The notes under the pieces were generated by a model. That model was not told the origin of the DNA. It saw only the letters and a program-made list of their open reading frames with translations, and searched no databases. Positions 23,701-33,971 of a stretch of 64,000 bases of DNA are shown here, in pieces. How positions within the stretch are numbered: the first letter of the stretch is position 1; each line of letters starts with the position of its first letter. Position numbers and translations under genes: made by a program. Source of the stretch: Pseudocercospora fijiensis CIRAD86. Lineage: Eukaryota; Ascomycota; Dothideomycetes; Mycosphaerellales; Mycosphaerellaceae. The stretch lies in contig NW_006921534.1 in the NCBI RefSeq assembly GCF_000340215.1, forward strand, positions 6,065,450 through 6,129,449, written 5' to 3'.

Positions 23701-24200
23701 ATTTAGTTAACACAACTACTAGCTCTACAAAGACCTAAACAGGGCCGAGGCAAGCCTAGCTATCTAAATCAGATCTAAACACATTGGATTCAGATCTTAC
23801 CTATTTAGAAGAAACGTCCTAGGAATTAAAAGCAGGGCTTGCTAATATAGCTACCAATCTTAGAACCCTAAGCATATACTGCTAGTCTGCCCTTAATAGT
23901 TAGAAGGCAGAAGTAATTAGAGACTAAAAGCAATAGAAAGGGAATACGACAAGCTAATCTAGAGCAAAGAAGACCTAAAGAGGATAGTAAAGTAGATTAT
24001 TAAATAGGGATTTATATAACAATTCGTATTAGTAAGGGAAACTAAGGAGTAGATAAGAAGGAGGGAAGAAGAGGGGGAAAGAAAGGCAGGGCAGTAGGCA
24101 AGGTAGTTAGAGGGTAACAACTATAACACTAGTATACCCTAGAGGAAGGAGAACAAGGAAACAAGGAAAATCAACACTTGTAAATAGGATAGGAGGGAGG
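20760..24200 (+). pseudogene. LINE ORF2 (endonuclease, reverse transcriptase), inactivated
   Basis: The N-terminal endonuclease of the exonuclease-endonuclease-phosphatase fold shows L-L-R-D-F-N-L-Y-Y-P near 21150 (G-D-F-N expected) and D-H-F-P-V near 21400. RT follows: R-L-I-A-L-L-N-T-I-G-K near 22310, G-I-P-Q-G-L-I-L-S near 22700, and the catalytic motif reads F-I-D-N instead of F-x-D-D near 22796-22810. A Cys/His-rich C-terminus lies near 23830-23890. TAG/TAA codons are numerous. ORF limits are approximate. Confidence 0.7.
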
Positions 24201-24290
24201 TTTTTACTAACTAAGTTAGTTTCCTACCTAAAACAATATATAGAAACAGACCTACATAGGCCGAAAGGCACTATAATAGGCGAATAAAAT

Positions 24291-24312
24291 ATCTATCTAT
24301 CTATCTATCTAT
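24291..24312. repeat. ATCT microsatellite tail of the LINE
   Basis: About five and a half ATCT units sit at the LINE 3' end, directly before the right target duplicate. Simple-repeat tails are usual for fungal LINEs that lack poly(A). Confidence 0.8.
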
Positions 24313-27107
24313 ATAAACGAATAAATATTATCGGGTTTGTAACTAATAAGAACGGCCGCTATCCTAATAATGTACGGGTCCTAAAGATAGTGTCCTAGCC
24401 GGATCCTACCTATTAGAAGGATGTCCGAACCTAGCTTAGAGTAGTCTCCTACTTCCGTATCTAGGTCGAGAACTTTGTATTAGTATATAAGCCCTTATAT
24501 GCCTTGCTTAAGAAGGATACTAAATTCGAGTAGACCTCCGTTTACTAAGCGGCTAAGGATACGGTAACTAAGGCACTCGTTAGCGCACCTATACTAATAT
24601 CTATTAACTACTTAGAGGGTACGGGTTTAATAATTGTTGCTATTAACTCGAGCGGGGAAGGCTATAGCGAGATACTAATATAGTATAATCGTAAAGAACT
24701 ATCTTTGCGATACCCTATCCGGTACGACTTAGGGCTATAGAAACCGATCGAGGCCCGGTACGATGCTAGTAAGCGAGAATGCCTTAGAGTCTATAAGGCT
24801 CTAAAGAAGTTCCGACTATAGCTCTTTAGTATATTCTTTCGCTTAGAAATCGATACTTAGACGCTAGTCTATTAACTTAACCGTATAGCCTCCGACCTAC
24901 TAAACTCTACGATAGCTCGGTAGGTTGCCTAGATCTATTTGTTTAATTTCGACGTCTTCTACGTTCCTAGTAAGAAGCACACTAGACCGGATAGCCTTTC
25001 CCGAAGGCCCGCTATAGAAGAGGACATCGCCGAGATAATAGAAGAAGAGGATGTCGATACGGTAATTAACCGTACTTTCTTCGCTACCTTCTATATTAAT
25101 GCTATGCTAGCGATTACTAGGCCTGCTACCGACGACTAGCCTAGCGACTAACCTAGCGACTAACGTAGTAACTAGCCTAACGAGAACCCTACTACTAACG
25201 ATAACGACTAGGCTAAAGCTAAGGCGGATAAACTAGAGAGGGATAATATCCTTAATAGGGTCTACTCCGACGACTCCTATTACATCGCCTACTTCCTAAC
25301 CTATACGAAGAAAGCGCCTAGCCTATTAAAGAGTTAATACCGTCGGGTTATTTGCTATTCTCGACGATTCCTAGTTAAAGATCGAATCCTTTAGCGACAA
25401 GCGATAGTTAATATACCTCTCTAGCGTATTATTAACGACCTAGTAGCCTAATAAGAGATCCTTCGTTCCGTTTACGATAAGCTCGGCTACCGGGCGGCGG
25501 AGGGCACCTTCGATATCCTTCGTCGGCGCTACTAGTAGGACGGCGTATAGGCTAATATCTCTCGCTACTACAAAAGCTGTCCTAAGTGCAATTTTAGGAA
25601 TAGCTACCGTCGGCTAGGCGAGCTGCGTATCCCCGCTACCTAATTAGTTAGTAAGCGATAGTACGGTAATAGGGTTTATCTAAGCCGGAATAATAGCCTC
25701 TATATTATTCGGGAAGGTCTTTCTTAATAGCCGGAGGCCTATTATTTCTATAAGGGCTGCGGTGCCATTAATGCTCGTAATATAGCTACCTTCCTATTTA
25801 AAGATCTGTTTTGCCGCTAGGGAATACCTTACGAGATTATCTTAGATAACGCTACGAACAATATAGCTAAAGAAGTTTAAGCGCTACTTGTTTCGTATAG
25901 GGCGAAAAACGTTCGCATCTCCCTGTACTATCCCTAGTCGAATGCTATTATTAAGCGTAGCTATCGGTCTTTAATTGATGCCCTATCTAAGATAACTAAT
26001 AGAGGGGACAGGTCCGTTCCTATCTCTACCTACGTTCTAGCCCTTCTCTAGGCGGATCGAACTACTATTGTCGATACGACTAGACTTACGCTAGTAGAGC
26101 TTATAATTAGGAGGGACGCCGTTCTTCCTATTAAGTTGTCCTATCGCACGCATAGCGTTTACGATTAGGGGTCTATTCGCACTAGGGTAGATCTTCTTAC
26201 CCTACGGGCTAAGGCTCTTAAGGATATAACTACGACTTCTTAGGAGGGTCTTGCTCGACAACGGCGCCTTCGTAAAGAGGCTAAGCAGTATTTTAATAAC
26301 TATAATACTATTGATTAGGAGCCTCTAAAGGTTAGCGATATAGTTCTTCTATACCGGTCGGAGCTAGAATATAGTTACTCCTATAAGCTAGCCTTTAAAT
26401 AGAAAGGACCTTATAGAGTATAGGAGGTCCTTTACGATAGTTCTACGTACCGTCTTTAGGAACTTAATAGTGCAACCTTAAAGCACTCGTACCCCCGGGC
26501 TAACCTAAAGAAGGTTGTCGAATTAAGAGAGCCTACCCGCCCTCCCTCGACCGAAGAGGAAGTTAATACCTCTATAGACCCTCTACCTATCTTAGATACC
26601 TATCGAGAGGAGGATCCTACCGCGATTATAGATCCTATTCTACCTAACAACTATACGCATCCCTAGATACGTCTTAGTAAGCTATTAGGAGTAACTTATA
26701 AAGAAAGGGAGGGTTATATACGTATTAATTACGCGTAGAGCATTTCCGATATTAATTCTGATAGTGAACTAGACTTCTAGCTATCTAACTCTAACTCCGA
26801 GGAGGAGCTCGACTAGTCTAGCGACGAAGACCGCCTAGAATTATAGCTAGATCCCGAGACTAAATAATTGCTTGTCTTTCCCTACCTCTACTACGTTGTT
26901 TTCCTTATCTTCTCCGCGCTATTAATATAGTACCGCCCTATAGCTTCAGTCCTTACTGCTTGTTCCTACGGTGTTAATGCTTATAGTTATTGCCCTCTTT
27001 TACTTTTACTTTGTCTATTGTTTTGCTCTTTAGCCTTCGAGATGTTACTATAACTTTATTCCTTTGCTCTTGTTTCCTTAGATAGAACTATACGAGGCGT
27101 GTTTTCC

Positions 27108-27132
27108 TAATAATACCCCGGGGGTAGCATTA
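27108..27132 (-). repeat. C module M3: inverted repeat in opposite orientation (C1)
   Basis: The arms TAATAATACCCC and GGGGTAGCATTA are the reverse-complement form of M2 apart from the central base. It lies 240 bp after the pol stop. The C2 counterpart is 48547-48571. Confidence 0.65.
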
Positions 27133-27413
27133 GGAAAATAGCCGAACCTAACCCTCTCCCTTCCTAGCTCTTAGATAGATATAGCAACCTAGGCCGATAG
27201 CCTCTAAGAATAGGGACCTTAGGCTATTAAGCTAAGCGTTTAGAAAAAGGAAGAAGGAAGAAGGTAAACGCATAGACTACCTTTACGTACTTACTAATAT
27301 AAAAGGTAATACTATATCTACAACGGTAGTACTATAGGCTAACGCACTAACGAATTAGCTGCGCTAGGCCTAGGCGACTTACTCCTCGTTACCGAGTATC
27401 TCTAGAGAAAAGC

Positions 27414-27438
27414 TAATACTACCCCGGGGGTGTTATTA
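27414..27438 (+). repeat. C module M4 (C1), upstream of the accessory ORF
   Basis: The arms TAATACTACCCC and GGGGTGTTATTA occur 417 bp before the accessory ORF. The C2 counterpart at 48998-49022 has a mutated core. The stretch 27133-27855 between pol and the accessory ORF holds M4 and no recognisable gene. Confidence 0.65.
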
Positions 27439-27855
27439 GTCCCGCTAGCTTTACTACTATAGATTTCTGCTAAGGACTCGAACTAACTAGTTACATTTCG
27501 AGTACGCGAGAATCTACGATAGCTAAAGGTTAATAAAGGCGCGTAGTCGCTACTAGCAATTAGCTAGATCGATTCTTAAACTTTAGCCTACCCTAATAAC
27601 AAAGAAGTCTCGCATATAGCTTTACTTTTATATACAGCCGTTATCCGTTTGCTTTACTAGCGCGGAATATACGGACTACGTTACCTTCGTACTATATTTA
27701 AAGCGAGCCTCCTAAGCTCCTTCTTCTACTCGATTACTAACTAACTCGCTACTGCCTAACTACCCCCCCTTTCTATCTAAACCCTTTAGTTATTATTATT
27801 AAGTAACGAATACACTTATAAACTAGTTTATAACCTACTTCCGCTTCGGTCGACT

Positions 27856-30723
27856 ATGTCTTCCGGCGCCCTAAATCCGCTAGGCGCTAGTAGTAGCAAC
27901 GACCTACCTGCCTCTATTAACCTAAGCCTAGCTGCCCTAGTTCCGATCGAAGCCCTATCCGACAGCGCCTTAGCTACTATAACTAGCCTCGAGCACTGCT
28001 TCTAGATCGTTACTGCCCTTAAAGACTCTTAAGAGAAGATCTAGAACGCTCGCACCCTGCTACGCGTTATTAATAGGAATATTAAGAAGGCTGCTATCTT
28101 AGTTACGTACGGTATAAACAACTTGCGTTAGTCTATCGGTAAGCGTATCTTTAAGCGCGAGGTTCTTAACGATATAGATATCGAACAAGCCTTTCCTATC
28201 GTCTATAGCCTCGAGATAGCTAGTACCTAGATTCGCTTACGCTTTAAGACCCTCGACTAGGCCTTCGAATACTAGGGAGGACTAAGCAGTCTTCCTAAGA
28301 GCCTTATTAACTTCGCCTACAGTAGATAAGAGCGTACTAAGCAGGTCTCTTCGTTCGTTAATAAGTACAAGGTCCGTCGTTAAGGCGCTAAGTATCTTTC
28401 CTATACTATAATCTATCGCGTATCTACCGCTAGTAAGAAGGTAGGCAAGCAGCTACTTAACTTGTCCTTTGCGCTTAACGACTTTACGATAGCCTACTAG
28501 AAGAAGTACTACGATGCGATTGTCTAGGTCGATCTTAACGTATAAACAACTAAGGATCTACTAAAAGAGAAGGGCTATCGTATTAATAGTATAGGCTTTA
28601 TTATTAAGGGTTAAGAGGCTTCTATCGTTAATGTCCTTAAACGTAAGGCTCTTCGCCTAGAAACCGAGGCCGATACGGCTACTAGTCTTGCGCTCGCTAT
28701 AGAAATGTAGGCTAAAGATCGTCGCTCGACCCGTAACCGTAAGGTCCCTTAAGAAGTTTAAGACGAGCGCGCTAAGGCCGAAGTAGCGCGTAAGAAGGTA
28801 TTATATACTCGCTAGGCCCTCCGTAAGGCTACTAAGAAGTATAGCACTCCTTCTAGTACCGACTATAGTACTAACTATAGTACTAACTATAGTAACTCGG
28901 ATATTAATATACTAGATACACTACTAGAAGATGTCTCCTCTAAAGGCTCCTTTAGCGAGCGTAGAGATAGAGGCCTCTCGCCGATCCTATTAACTAAGAA
29001 CATCTATAGTTCTTATAAGGGCGACTCTATTGCGTACCTTATTACTAATATCGATATAGTTCCTAAAGCCGATATAGGTAAAGCTCCTACCGCCCTATCT
29101 ATCTATTAATAGCTCGACGACCTTAGCAAGCTAGGTAAAGAGCGGTTTACTATATATACTAACTATATTAAGAAGGCCGCTAAGGTCTATAGTCTCTATA
29201 CTAGTGCTAAGGCGAGTGTCCTCGTTAGTCGCCTATTAAAGATTAGTCGCGAAGTTGCTAATTAGGATACCTTTACTACCCTTAAGACTAGTTATACTAA
29301 CTAGTTTCCTAGACGTCCTACTACCGCCCCGACCTCCCTAGGACTCTACGTATTCAACCCTACTAGCACTATTACTTACGATCTTACGCTAACTAAGCGT
29401 CGGTATAAGTTAATTACTAGCATTCTCGGCTAAGGCACTTCCTTCGACCGTTTTCGTTAGACTAGTAATGCTATCTTCCCTCGAGTCTTCGGTTAGATAT
29501 AGTCGCCTCGTAGAGCGTATCTTCCTCTTATCGTCGACCTAATATAGGAGGAGTTTCGTATATTCTTTTAGTATATACGTAAACTGCCTAAGTCTAAGTA
29601 GGAAGGCCGCAATGCCCTTTAAACCTATAGAGTAAGCAACTAAATCGTCCGTTAGCATCCCGCCTTATAGCTCTTAGCCGTTGCCCTTCGACCTAATTAC
29701 GTATACAAGCTTATCTCCGTCCCTAAGCCTACTAAGTACTTTAAGGTAGGTAATAGCGGTTATAAGAACTGCCCTACTAAGGAGACTTCTCGTCTCGGAC
29801 AAGATATAGTTAAGCTCGTAGCTAGTAAGGGTACTAGCTATCTGCGTATTAAGGTTTCTTTTATATCTAAAGATAAGACCGCCTATTTAACTATTATCGA
29901 GGGCATATACGAACTAGAGGTCTTCGAGAACTAGGTTAAGAAGCTTAATGCCTGTAGCCTAGTTCTACTAAACAAGATTAGTAAGCTTACTAATAAGTAC
30001 CTTACTAACGACGACCTCGGCTATATATTCGATAGTTAGCCTAACGAAGGCGAGGTAGCTTAGTAGATCCTTAACCCTCTAAAGGAATACGAAGTCTCTA
30101 TTTAGATGCTATACCTTCCGTATAGTAACCTAAAGCCCGAGAGCGACCGTATATTAATCGACCTAGGCTACTCTCGTATAATCGACGGTACTAAGATTAA
30201 GGGCTACAATAACTTAACCGTCGCTAAGGTTGCTAAGGCGTACCGCAATCTAACCGCCCTTCTAGGTTCTAACACCTTCGTACCGTTCGCCTTCCCTACC
30301 GCTATCTTAGTCGAAGGCCTTAGTTGCATTTCCGATACCCTAGTCGGCAGAATTCCTTAGTTAAGTTACGTTATTTAGAACGAAGTTAAACAAATCCTCT
30401 AGTTTAGTAAGAAGGAGCTTAAGGACTATCTACGCGAGTAGGAGAAGGCTATATAGGACAAGGCTGCTAATCTCCTCGTTAATTAGGCTTACTTCGAGGT
30501 AGAGTACTTTAGTGCTAATAGCTTTAATACCTACGGAGGAGTTTAGGACAGTCGACTAGCTAATAAGGTTATTGCTAGTAAGGATTACAGTGCATTAAAG
30601 CAGCAGTAAGTTAGCGTAGTAGATTGAATACTTAGGAAGTTGTTTTTACATATTAATAGAATCTAGGAATAATGCTACCCCGGGGATATTATTGCGGAGT
30701 CTCTAAAAAATAGCCTTAGCTAA
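27856..30723 (+). pseudogene. C1 accessory ORF (third ORF), unknown function, inactivated
   Basis: From ATG (27856) the frame runs 956 codons to a TAA shared with C2, with interruptions only by TAG/TAA (one TGA near its end is TAG in C2). It matches the C2 frame codon by codon apart from 6 bp. I do not recognise the protein. Visible: Ser/Ala-rich N-terminus without a signal peptide, a mostly helical first third with many Lys/Arg, a charged Arg/Lys/Glu segment near codons 285-335, a Ser-Thr-Asn-Tyr repeat (28855-28905), an acidic patch, and a long C-terminal half with L-x-Y-S-N-L-K and L-G-Y-S-R motifs. No transmembrane pair expected of an envelope protein is evident. The position after pol and before the 3' LTR is that of extra ORFs in some gypsy elements. 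Confidence 0.6.
30670..30694 (+). repeat. C module M5 near the end of the accessory ORF (C1)
   Basis: TAATGCTACCCC and GGGGATATTATTG lie in the same frame relation as M2, here inside the last codons of the accessory ORF. C2 has CAATG instead of TAATG (52252-52276). The arms pair as CAAT/ATTG, so CAATG is probably ancestral. Confidence 0.6.
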
Positions 30724-30794
30724 GATGCCTAAGGTGCCCTATATAACTATTTGTTTGTTTTAAGCGCATATGTAAAGCGTGTCTAGTTAGATAC

Positions 30795-30809
30795 GAAGAA
30801 AGGGAGGGA
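30795..30809 (+). promoter_or_regulatory. C1 polypurine tract
   Basis: GAAGAAAGGGAGGGA directly abuts the 3' LTR, and the same tract is at 52373-52387 in C2. This is the plus-strand primer site expected for LTR retrotransposons. Confidence 0.8.
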
Positions 30810-31086
30810 TATTAGCTAGTAACCGGCCCTATATACCTAGGCTAAGTTTTAAGCCTATATAAGAGGCCTCCTTCTATATTATAGATAGAGCACTAACCTC
30901 GTATAGTATATTATTTATGTTACACTTCTATAATGCCTATATTGCAGGGCTCTAGTTATTAGCCTAAGCAACCGTCTTGTTATCCTATTATGCTAAACAT
31001 AGCTGCCTATATTGCTATAGGTTATATTACCCTCGGTAGCCTATACTATTACTACTAGTAGTAGTAGTGTTGGTTTCTATCCTTTA
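30810..31086 (+). repeat. C1 3' LTR
   Basis: This 277-bp LTR has the same ends as the 5' LTR and is followed by the target duplicate CTAG (31087-31090). Confidence 0.85.
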
Positions 31087-31091
31087 CTAGC

Positions 31092-31318
31092 TACTACCCT
31101 TAAAGGGTAGATCGAATACTATATAAGAAGGGTTATATTAGCAGGTAGATAGGGTAGTAGTGAATTAGTATAGTATTCGATAGAGATCTAGGAGGAGAGG
31201 GAGGAAGGTAGGAGAGTTAGCCTAACGCTAAGCGCTAAGCCCTGCCTAAGGCACTAAGACCCTAGCTTCACTTAGCCTAGTTATATGCTAATTACGTATA
31301 GCCTCTTTAGCCCTAACA
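31092..31318 (-). repeat. LTR of the A/B gypsy family, belonging to copy B but separated from it by C1
   Basis: It is nearly identical to 10563-10790. With C1 removed it joins the gag side of copy B exactly as LTR and gag are joined in copy A. It is therefore the displaced 5' LTR of B rather than a solo LTR. Confidence 0.75.
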
Positions 31319-32190
31319 CTTAGCGTACTCGAAGGCGGCCTTAAGGCCCTTCTCGTAGGTATCGGCCGAGTTAAAATTCTCTCTAAACTTAGTCTTCTTC
31401 GTCGTTATCTTAGCAGTAATAATAACAAAGCGATTACCTATAAACAGCCCCTTCTTCTAAGCTTTATCGATAGCCTAGCGATAAGCATTATCGCTATAGC
31501 GAGTAGACTAGCTAGTACGATCCTCGTTAAACGAGAAGGTAAGAGTCTTACCTATAAAGAGGCGCTAGGTTTGCTTATATTAGAAGACGTTACGCTCGTC
31601 GCTAGACTTAGTTTCTATATCGTCTTTATCTATCTAAATACTATTAATCTTACGCTAGTATAGGCGTAGCGCTAACTGCTTTATAGGTAAAGCCTCGCCT
31701 ATTCGCGTTAATTTACCTTCTTTAACTTATCTACTAATATTAACTTTTCTACTACCGTTAACTTATCTATTACCTTCTACTACCGTCGAAGCGTCCTTAT
31801 TCTCTTTCTATTACTCTATATAGCGCCTCTAATCTTCGGTATTAACTTTAAAGGTAGGGCGCTTTATAAACTCTCGAAGCGCCTACGCTTTAGTCTTCGT
31901 CTTTGCTCTTAAGCTACCGCTTTTCTAAGGCGACTCGCGCCTTATAATAGCCTTCTTATAAGCTAGTAGCTCCTTATTAACTTGCTTCCTCGATCGCGTC
32001 GTACGCTAAACCGCGTCTTCGGCAGTTAACTTCTTGCCTCGCGGTATCTCGAAATACTACTTTAGGAGGTAGCTAGCGCTATAAAGAATAACTATACCTA
32101 CTAGCTAAGGCGTTAGCTATATAACAATTATTATAGCGGTATAGAGCGGTATAAGGATACGATTTAAGGTCTCTACTAGCAGAAGAGGAG
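31319..32190 (-). pseudogene. RIP-degraded ORF, unidentified
   Basis: One minus-strand frame is interrupted only by TAG/TAA over about 290 codons. It is rich in Lys, Arg and Glu, with stretches such as F-E-I-P-R-G-K-K-L-T-A-E-D-A-V and F-I-G-N-R-F-V-I-I-T-A-K. Its 3' end is cut by the LTR at 31318. Composition is that of the repeat block. I do not recognise the family; it could belong to another transposon or be a host-gene fragment caught in RIP. The change to normal composition is at about 32190-32230. Confidence 0.4.
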
Positions 32191-32333
32191 CATTCTACCT
32201 AGTAAATTACAAGGGAAGTTGCTAAGGCTCTGCTATTCTTGGCATTCTCACGTAACCCGAGAAACCCAGTAAGTAAGGCGTGGAGCTCTCCAGGCTGATA
32301 CTGGACACGTCCACGTCCACGACTCGCACCGCT

Positions 32334-32360
32334 GACCACTGACCACTGACCACTGACCGC
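32334..32360. repeat. Tandem GACCACT heptamers
   Basis: Three GACCACT units and a partial fourth lie about 130 bp upstream of the psf3 start, at the edge of gene island 1. They may be promoter elements or simply slippage. Confidence 0.6.
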
Positions 32361-32485
32361 TCTGCCGTGCCGCATCACTCCGATACACTTCTCACGTGGA
32401 ACTGAACTCTGGCCTTGCCACCTCCAGAGTTGCTCGAGGCGAACAAGAGGACGGTATCGACGCGTCGTTCACGCGTCGCCATGCC

Positions 32486-33113
32486 ATGGCTTCATACTGC
32501 GACATCGATGCAATCCTCACAGACTCGCAAAAGGCTCCCTGCACCTTCGAGCTCACAGTGCCGCAGCTGGCGCCTCTCAACAATGCCTCTGCCATCGAGA
32601 GCGGGTCAAAGCTAGAGTTGCCAGTCTGGTTGGCGCGAATGCTCGCCGTGTCGAGGCCAGCAGGTCCATCAGCAGATGCCTTGGCATCGCTGGATATGCC
32701 CGCTGCTCTCAACCAGCACGTCCTTCATGCTCTCTCTGCAGAGCCCAAATCGGTTGACATCCGGGAGCGCGCAACCTACTTCTTCGGTCTGGCCGAGCGT
32801 ATGCTAGAGCTGTTCGAGGACGAGGATCTGATTGCGACATTGCTTGATGTAGGGCGATGTCCTCAATCTTCGAACCTCTGACTGATCGAATTGCAGACCT
32901 TCAAGAAGCGTGCACTCCAGATCGCGGATAATGCACAGAATTCTCGTGCCCCAACCAAAGACGATCCCTTCATGCGAGGCTTAGACGAGTCAGAGCGGCT
33001 ATGTAAGCACTCTCGATGATGCCTCTATATCTGGCTGATGATTTGTAGTATTTCGCTCTGTCAATGAAGGCAGACTTGCCGTTAAGAAATGGGAGAACGA
33101 CACAAAGACCTGA
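32486..33113 (+). CDS. psf3: GINS complex subunit Psf3 (three exons)
   Basis: Exons are 32486-32848, 32897-33002 and 33049-33113, giving 177 residues, the usual Psf3 size. The introns are 48 and 46 bp, GT-AG, with CTGAC-like branch sites. The protein opens M-A-S-Y-C-D-I-D-A-I-L-T-D-S-Q-K, followed by P-C-T-F-E-L, L-E-L-P-V-W-L-A, S-V-D-I-R-E-R and F-G-L-A-E-R-M-L-E-L-F, all characteristic of Psf3. GINS joins Cdc45 and MCM2-7 in the replicative helicase in the nucleus. An in-frame ATG at 32396 would add 30 residues, but homologues begin near the S-Y-x-D-I-D motif, so 32486 is preferred. The first intron follows Asp in phase 0. Housekeeping composition contrasts sharply with the repeats on its left. 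Confidence 0.88.
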
Positions 33114-33971
33114 GCGTGCAAATGCAGTCAAGCACTATCTGCCTATGGAACCTTCACCTTCACGCCTGCACTCGGCCATGCCTTTCGAGAGTGATGACCA
33201 TCGCGCTTCGTGGCCTAGGTAAGCCACGTCCGCCCTCGCCCACTTTTATCGTGATGCGGTCGCCATGAAGCTGTCTACTAATTCTCAGTCAAAGTCCAGA
33301 GTCGCAAAGACAAAGCGTGTCATCAACGACAGACTTTGAACACAGTGACAAGCATCCTGCTGGGACTGGATTACAATCGGATGGCAATGAAAGTAGTGTA
33401 GTGGCATTGAATGCGCTACACACGATCTCATACTTCCAACACTCAGGGAATCAAAGGATTAGCCGCAGCACAGTGCCTAGCCTGTGTAGCCTTATAGCCA
33501 GCCGCTTCCGTAATTGGAAATGATTTGCGACACGCACGAGACTGGAGTACTGTATCTTACATGTAATTAACAAGTCGAGTATCCGAATCGCCGTATACCA
33601 AATAGTAGCATTCATGCCACGTCTGGACGGTGGTTTCGAGCCGATTGTTCATCCGGGTTGGCCTTAAAGATGCACGTTCTTGTTGCACCCGCATGTGACA
33701 TGTAATGTACATTTTCCTCTTCACTTTTGAAAATTTTGCAAGTGGAAGACGATATACTAAGCGCACAAGGTGTACGATACGAGACGGATATGCAGCATGA
33801 GAAAAGTGTGCTCAATTGGCGTAAAGACGTACTTTCATCTGAGTACGCTCTAAATCATACGCTTCTTTAGCGCTTCATAGCCCATCCACGGCTTTCTCTA
33901 ACGCCTCGGACGCCTGGCTAGTTGATGCATCATCGAGTCACTTTTTCCCTAACCCATCAGGCTGACCACAT
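33114..33971. other. Intergenic region between psf3 and rpl31 (convergent 3' ends)
   Basis: I see 3' untranslated sequence and no supported gene. A GTAAGC ... CTAAT ... CAG stretch at about 33220-33290 resembles a fungal intron, and a 68-codon ORF follows at 33317. Neither is backed by a recognisable protein. The right half (33500-33970) is AT-richer but not RIP-like. Confidence 0.5.

Larger units (their letters stand above)
19406..24308 (+). mobile_element. Tad-like non-LTR retrotransposon (LINE) nested in C1 pol
   Basis: The 4.9-kb element has two degraded ORFs, no LTRs, and a 3' end of ATCT tetranucleotide repeats (24291-24312), all typical of Tad-clade fungal LINEs. Composition differs from its host element: low CpG, A-rich sense strand, and many CpA dinucleotides still present. 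It is therefore younger, or less thoroughly mutated, than C1. Gln/Trp codons are nevertheless often TAG. Confidence 0.85.
18191..26867 (+). pseudogene. C1 pol ORF (RT, RNase H, integrase), inactivated and split by the LINE
   Basis: Pol starts at the overlapping ATG and encodes M-L-P-R-G-Y-Y-Y. It reads through RT (P-F-L-D-D at 19222-19237, the Y-x-D-D equivalent), is interrupted by the LINE at 19406-24308, and resumes with RNase H, ending L-S-R-R near 25003. The integrase follows: a zinc-binding domain with one His changed to Tyr, then a core with L-D-N-A-T. The stop is TAA at 26865. Removing the LINE and its target duplicate gives 3759 bp. This is 12 bp longer than C2, explained by one extra four-codon Q-P-S-D-like unit near 25135-25190. 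The family is a fungal gypsy group I recognise by the F-L-D-D-I-G-x-K-G-P signature. Confidence 0.75.
14009..31086 (+). mobile_element. Element C copy 1 (C1): large LTR retrotransposon carrying a nested LINE
   Basis: Two 277-bp LTRs (14009-14285, 30810-31086) bracket the element. It is flanked by CTAG at 14005-14008 and 31087-31090, and removing it and one CTAG restores the exact sequence found intact at 10550-10570 in copy A. Order: LTR, primer-binding site, leader, gag-protease ORF, pol ORF (split by a LINE), accessory ORF, polypurine tract, LTR. Without the LINE and its duplication it is about 12.16 kb, close to the 12.31 kb of C2. RIP has converted Gln/Trp codons to stops throughout, and the gag and pol frames show almost no indels against C2. 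Confidence 0.9.

Noticed and set aside
27856..30723. Accessory ORF of element C considered as a retroviral envelope
   Set aside because: No signal peptide, furin-like site or terminal membrane anchor is visible in the frame; left as unknown.
32396..32485. Upstream in-frame ATG giving psf3 a 30-residue extension
   Set aside because: Psf3 homologues start close to the S-Y-x-D-I-D motif; the extension is low in conservation features.
33317..33523. 68-codon ORF downstream of psf3
   Set aside because: No family resemblance, codon bias or splice-supported context; could be chance.
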